This document shows positions 59,876 through 64,000 of a stretch of 64,000 nucleotides of DNA, one piece after another. The number at the start of each line of letters is the position of its first letter. Positions within the stretch are counted from its first letter, which is position 1. The notes beneath the pieces are model-generated. The model was given only the letters and a program-made list of their open reading frames with translations, was not told the DNA's origin and did not search any database. The position numbers and the translations under genes were made by a program. The stretch is from Panulirus ornatus (taxonomy: Eukaryota; Arthropoda; Malacostraca; Decapoda; Palinuridae): positions 24,629,002 to 24,693,001 of the forward strand of contig NC_092248.1 in NCBI RefSeq assembly GCF_036320965.1, written 5' to 3'.

Positions 59876-60395
59876 GTTTCCTCACTTTTCACCAAAGTTT
59901 CAGTTGATAACCTTTTAGAATATTCATTTGATGCCTTGGCTGATATTCATTTACCTGTTTGAAAGTCTGTTTCATTGAACTGATAAAACCGCGTATAGAA
60001 GACTGTGTTTTTCAATTCACTGAAGATTATTATGCTCAAAAATTTGGTATGGCGATGGGTAACCCTCTTTCACCTGTACTAAGTAATCTTTATTTGGAAT
60101 TTTTTGAAACAAAATTACTGAAGGATATCTTACCCTCTAATGCAATTTGGTTTAGGTATGTATATGATGTTCTTTGTGTTTGGCCAACAAATGAAAATTT
60201 ACAAATGTTTCTCCCTTTTCTTAACAATTTATCACTTTCCATCAAATTTACAGTAGAAAATGGAAATAATGGTATGTTACTATTCTTAGAATGCATGATC
60301 CACGGGTAAGGTAACAAGTTTAAGTTTAGCATATACACAAAACCCACGAATGTATGTTCATATGTCCATTATCACTCATCTCAACATGACAGAGT
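59876..60395 (+). mobile_element. Penelope-like element RT fragment, inverted
   Basis: Frame 59959-60309: DCVFQFTEDYYAQKFGMAMG, NPLSPVLSNLYLEFFETKLL and WFRYVYDVLCVWPTNENLQ. The catalytic YVDD reads YVYD. A stop follows at 60307. It lies in the opposite orientation to the copies on either side. Confidence 0.85.
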
Positions 60396-60656
60396 TAAAG
60401 GGATTTTTACTAAGTTTAGAATATGTTGTGTCATCATTTAGAAGATCATTTATTTTAGATAGATAGTTACTTTTGTCTAAAATCACAACAGTGTTAGCCT
60501 TATATACTTTAGTAATATGTATATTCTTGTCTTTTTTTAAGGTGTTAATAGCTCTTATAAATATTTTAGGGCAATTATGTTCCACTGGTTTTGACAAACT
60601 GGCATACACTAAACCTTTACAGATATCAAGTTCATCATCACTTAAATTATTGTTTT
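60396..60656 (-). mobile_element. Penelope-like element N-terminal fragment
   Basis: Encodes ASLSKPVEHNCPKIFIRAIN and LNDDTTYSKLSKNP (60609-60376), matching the pre-RT region of the full element. Confidence 0.8.
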
Positions 60657-61058
60657 AAGCCAGCTCATACATCTCATTTCCAACATATCCACCCTCCTCC
60701 GCACAACTCTATCTATAGTCCATGCCTCGCAACCATATAACATTGCTGGCACCACTATTCCTTCAGATACACCAATTTTACTTTCCGGGATAATGATCAG
60801 GACTTCCACAGATTCTTTAAAGCTCCCAGAACTTTAACCCCTTCCCCCACCCTGTGACTCCCTTCCGCTTCCATGGTTGAGTCCGCTACAAAATCCACTC
60901 TCAGATATCAAAAACACTTCAGTTCCTCCAGGTTTTCTCCATTCAGATTTATCTCCTAATCAATTTGTCCCTCAACCCTACGGAACCTAATAATCTTCCT
61001 TTTATTCACATTTACACTCAGGATTCTACTTTCACTCGCTTCATCAGACTTAATCACC
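60657..61058 (-). mobile_element. RTE LINE fragment, old and decayed
   Basis: Minus-strand match to the LINE C-terminal coding region (60660-60830) and RT end up to 61050. No open frame; more divergent than most copies. Confidence 0.75.
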
Positions 61059-61862
61059 AAAGGAATAATTGGTGTACATGGGGTGTTCAGTGCTGTTAAT
61101 GGAAATGGTGAAGGGCTTGTAGATTTATGTTGTGATAAAGGACTGGTGATTGGGAATACCTGGTTTAAAAGGAGTGTTGTGAGAGCAGAAGAGGGTGTTT
61201 TGAAATGGTTTGGTCACATGGAGAGAATGAGTGAGGAAAGATTAATCAAGAGGATATATGTGTCAGAGGTGAAGGGCGAGGAGAAGTGGGAAAGCAAATT
61301 GGAGGTGGAAAGATGGAGTGAAAAAGATTTTGAGTGATCGGTGCCAGAACATGCAGAAGGGTGAAAGGCGTGCAAGGAATAGAGTAAATTGGAACGATAT
61401 GGTATACCGGGGTCGACGTGCTGTCAATGGATTGAACCAGGGCATGTGAAGCGTCTGGGGTAAACCATGGAAAGTTGTATGGGGCCTGGATGTGGAAAGG
61501 GAGCTGTGGTTTCGGTGCATTATTACATGAAAGCTAGAGACTGAGTGTTAACGAACTGGGCCTTTGGTGTCTTTTCCTAGCGCTACCTCGCACACATGAG
61601 GTGGGAGAGGGTTGTTATTCCATGTGTGGCAAGGTGGCGATGGGAACAAATAAAGGCAGACAGTATGAATTATGTACATGTGTATATATGTATATGTCTG
61701 TGTGTGTATATATATGTGTACATTGAGATGTATAGGTATGTATATTTGCGTGTGTGGACGTGTATGTATATACCTGTGTATGTGGGCGGGTTGGGCCATT
61801 CTTTCGTCTGTTTCCTTGCGCTACCTCGCAAACGCGGGAGACAGCGACAAAGCAAAATAAAA
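61059..61862 (+). mobile_element. RTE LINE, endonuclease fused to C-terminal region
   Basis: 61083-61170 encodes FSAVNGNGEGLVDLC and LVIGNTWFKR of the endonuclease. The next codons (from about 61172) are [20 protein letters not shown] of the C-terminal region, so the whole RT is deleted. A frameshift near 61275 and a complete 3' UTR with hairpin CTACCTCGCAAACGCGGG follow. Confidence 0.88.
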
Positions 61863-61867
61863 ATAAG

Positions 61868-61943
<76 letters not shown>
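61863..61943. repeat. (TA)n microsatellite
   Basis: About 73 bp TA between a LINE tail and a Penelope terminal repeat. Confidence 0.95.
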
Positions 61944-61944
<1 letters not shown>

Positions 61945-63107
61945 ATAGTGAAAATGAAACACGATAAGTTCCCAGGTGGAATTTCACGTAATAATCACAT
62001 CATCAGGGGAGACACGGGAGAGAAATATAACAGTCATTTGATAAGCAACGAAGAGACGTAGCTAGGACGCCATTTGGTAAACATGCGATTGTCCAAGACA
62101 GAAAACGAGCGTATCATACATAAATTCATCATTTTACAAATTTTCTCAGCAATACAGTTATCCAGTTCGTATAAACCATCACTGTTGTTAACAGTATAAT
62201 TCTTTTTGCATTCAATAGTAGATGATTCAATGATATTTTTCGTGGTGATAGAGTTAGAGATAGTAACTGAGATGGCATTACGCCAGTCAATATAGTGATC
62301 ATAGTTTTTAAGGGTGTTAAACAAGGCATTTGATTCTTGTCCCGTTCTTATACTATGTATATGTTGCCTAAGTCTGAGAGTAAGATTTTTACTTGTCTGC
62401 CCAGCATAAAACTTATGACAATTTCTACATAGCACTTTATAGATGCACCCAGGAGAATTTTCTGGTGAATTCCTAATTAAGATATTCTTTATAGTATTAT
62501 TGATGCTGAAAGAAACATTTACATTAAAGGATTTAAGCAACATGGGAAGTAAAGGAAAATTGCTATTAAATGGGAGTACTAAAAGATTCTTGGTGTCAAT
62601 GGGAGGTTTGGGTTCAGCCTTCTAAGATCATTTCTTTGCTGACTTAAGGGTTTTACCAATGAAAGATCTAGGGTACTTTAACTTAGATCCAATAGAATAT
62701 ATTTTCTCAAACTCATCATTAATATACTCTAGACTGCAAATACGTAATGCCCTAAGAACATAGACTGAAATGATGATAATTTAACTCTGTCATGTTGAGA
62801 TGAGTAATGATGAATGTTTGAACATACATTGGTATATTTTCTGTATATGCTAAACTTAAACTTGTTTCCTTGCGTATGGATCATAATACCGAAAAATGGT
62901 AACATACTATTATTTTCATCTTCTACAGTAAATTTGATGGAAGGTACTAAATCGTTACGTACGGGGAGAAATATTTGTAAATTTTCATTTGTTGGCCAAA
63001 CCAAATTACATTTGAAGGTGAGATATCTTTTAGTAAGTTTGTTTCAAAAAAATCCATATAAAGATTAATTTTTACAGGGGAAAGAGGGTTACCCATTGCC
63101 ATATATC
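61944..63107 (-). mobile_element. Penelope-like element 3' half
   Basis: Terminal repeat with altered ribozyme-like core (CTGATGA at 62006-62000, second box ACGTGAAAT). GIY-YIG frame 62543-62034 has NNTIKNILIRNSPENSPGCI, KVLCRNCHKFYAGQTSKNLT and LRQHIHSIRTGQESNALFN. RT end 63004-62729 has VWPTNENLQIFLPV. Truncated at 63107 at the MAMGNP motif. Confidence 0.85.
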
Positions 63108-64000
63108 AGTCAGTTGATATACAACGGAGATACGTAGCTTGAACGCCATTTGGTAAACATGCGATTGTCCAAGACAGACAGCGAGCGTATCATAAATCTA
63201 TTGTTTTACAAATTTTATCAACAATATAGTTATCCAATTTGTGTAAACCATCAGTAATATTAACATTATAATTCTCTTTGTATTTAATAATGGAAGATTC
63301 ATTGATATATTTCGTGGTGATAGAGTTAATAACTGAGATGGCATTACTCCAGTCAATACAATGATCATAGTTTTTCAGGTGATTAAACAAGGCATTTTAT
63401 TCGTGTCCCGTTCTTATACTATGTTTATGTTGCTTAAGTCTAACAGAAAGATCCTTACAAGTCTGCCCAACATAAAACTTCTCAAAACTTCTGCATAGCA
63501 CTTTATAGATGCACCCAGGAGAATTTTCTGGTGAATTCCTGATTAAGATATTATTTATAGTAATATTGTTGCTGAAGCCCTCTAAGATGATTTCTTTGCT
63601 AACTTAAGGGACTTATCAATGAAAGATCTAGGATACTTTAACTTAGATCCAATAGAATATATCTTCTCAAACTCATCATCAATAAACGCTGGACTGCAAA
63701 TACGTAATGCCCTAAGAAACATAGGTTGAAATGATGATAGTTTAACTCTATCATGTTGAGATGAGTAATAATGGGTATATGATCATACATTGGTATGTTT
63801 TCTGTATATGCTAAACTTAAACTTGTTTCCTTGTCTATGGATCATGGAATCTGAAAATGGTAACATACCATTATTTTCATTTTCTACGGTAAATTTGATG
63901 GAGGGTACTAAATTGTTACGTAAGGGGAGAAATATTTGTAGATTTTCATTTGTTGGCCAAACCAAATTACATGTGAAGGTAAGATATCCTTCAGTAATTC
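63108..64000 (-). mobile_element. Penelope-like element 3' half, continues past the window
   Basis: Ends just inside the GIY-YIG 3' flank at 63108 without the ribozyme-like repeat. GIY-YIG frame 63390-63190 and upstream pieces. A deletion near 63575 removes the endonuclease start. RT end 63965-63783 (VWPTNENLQIFLPLRN, ENENNGMLPFSDSMIHRQGN). Upstream part lies beyond 64000. Confidence 0.85.

Overview
This is a eukaryotic, intron-rich and repeat-dominated window, most plausibly from an arthropod and probably a decapod crustacean. That assignment is inference. It rests on an interstitial (TTAGG)n array (the arthropod telomere motif), a divergent ionotropic receptor (IR) of the type expanded in crustaceans, very long (TA)n/(TG)n/(CT)n microsatellites, and abundant RTE-type LINEs and Penelope-like elements. 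No species can be named from the sequence alone. There is no sign of prokaryotic organisation.

The main host gene was pieced together from small exons. It is an ionotropic (variant glutamate) receptor on the minus strand, running from a start codon at 44237 to a stop codon at 1619-1621, about 42.6 kb. Eleven exons join with compatible splice phases (total 1977 nt, 659 codons with the stop). They give, in order, a signal peptide, an amino-terminal domain, ligand-binding lobe S1, M1, pore, M3, lobe S2 and M4. One in-frame TGA lies in exon 3 (34880-34882) if the best splice sites are used, so the gene is either a recent pseudogene, a polymorphic/erroneous base, or spliced slightly differently. 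Everything else in the window lies inside its introns or flanks it. A second recognisable host-derived sequence is an intronless, 5'-truncated, frameshifted retrocopy of NADH-cytochrome b5 reductase (12627-13302, plus strand) in intron 9.

The introns are filled with mobile DNA. One RTE-clade LINE family (endonuclease, reverse transcriptase, conserved C-terminal region, and a 3' tail ending in a GC-rich hairpin and A-rich/TA-rich DNA) occurs about twenty times in both orientations. Two copies keep a roughly 488-codon open RT frame (10479-11945 minus; 15791-17254 plus), but none has the whole ORF intact. Short non-autonomous elements share both ends with this LINE. Other retroelements are a second LINE family with a (GATAA)n tail (32342-33400), a decayed CR1/L2-like LINE (44590-47650), an old Penelope-like element (17905-19300), and at the right end a cluster of GIY-YIG Penelope-like elements (56450-64000) whose repeats carry a hammerhead-ribozyme-like core. 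tRNA-derived SINEs are scattered throughout.

Layout: 1-1618 satellite and unique DNA; 1619-2254 last two IR exons; 2255-14789 intron 9 with four LINE blocks, the CYB5R retrocopy and a SINE; 14790-14968 exon 9; 14969-23499 intron 8 with a LINE flanked by ~190-bp direct repeats, a PLE remnant and two more LINE copies; 23500-27262 exons 8 to 5 with the telomere-like array; 27263-34168 intron 4; 34169-35057 exons 4 and 3; 35058-43623 intron 2 with tandem LINE/(TA)n units; 43624-44237 exons 2 and 1; 44238-64000 upstream or intergenic DNA made of LINE and PLE copies, including a 2.6-kb inverted repeat.
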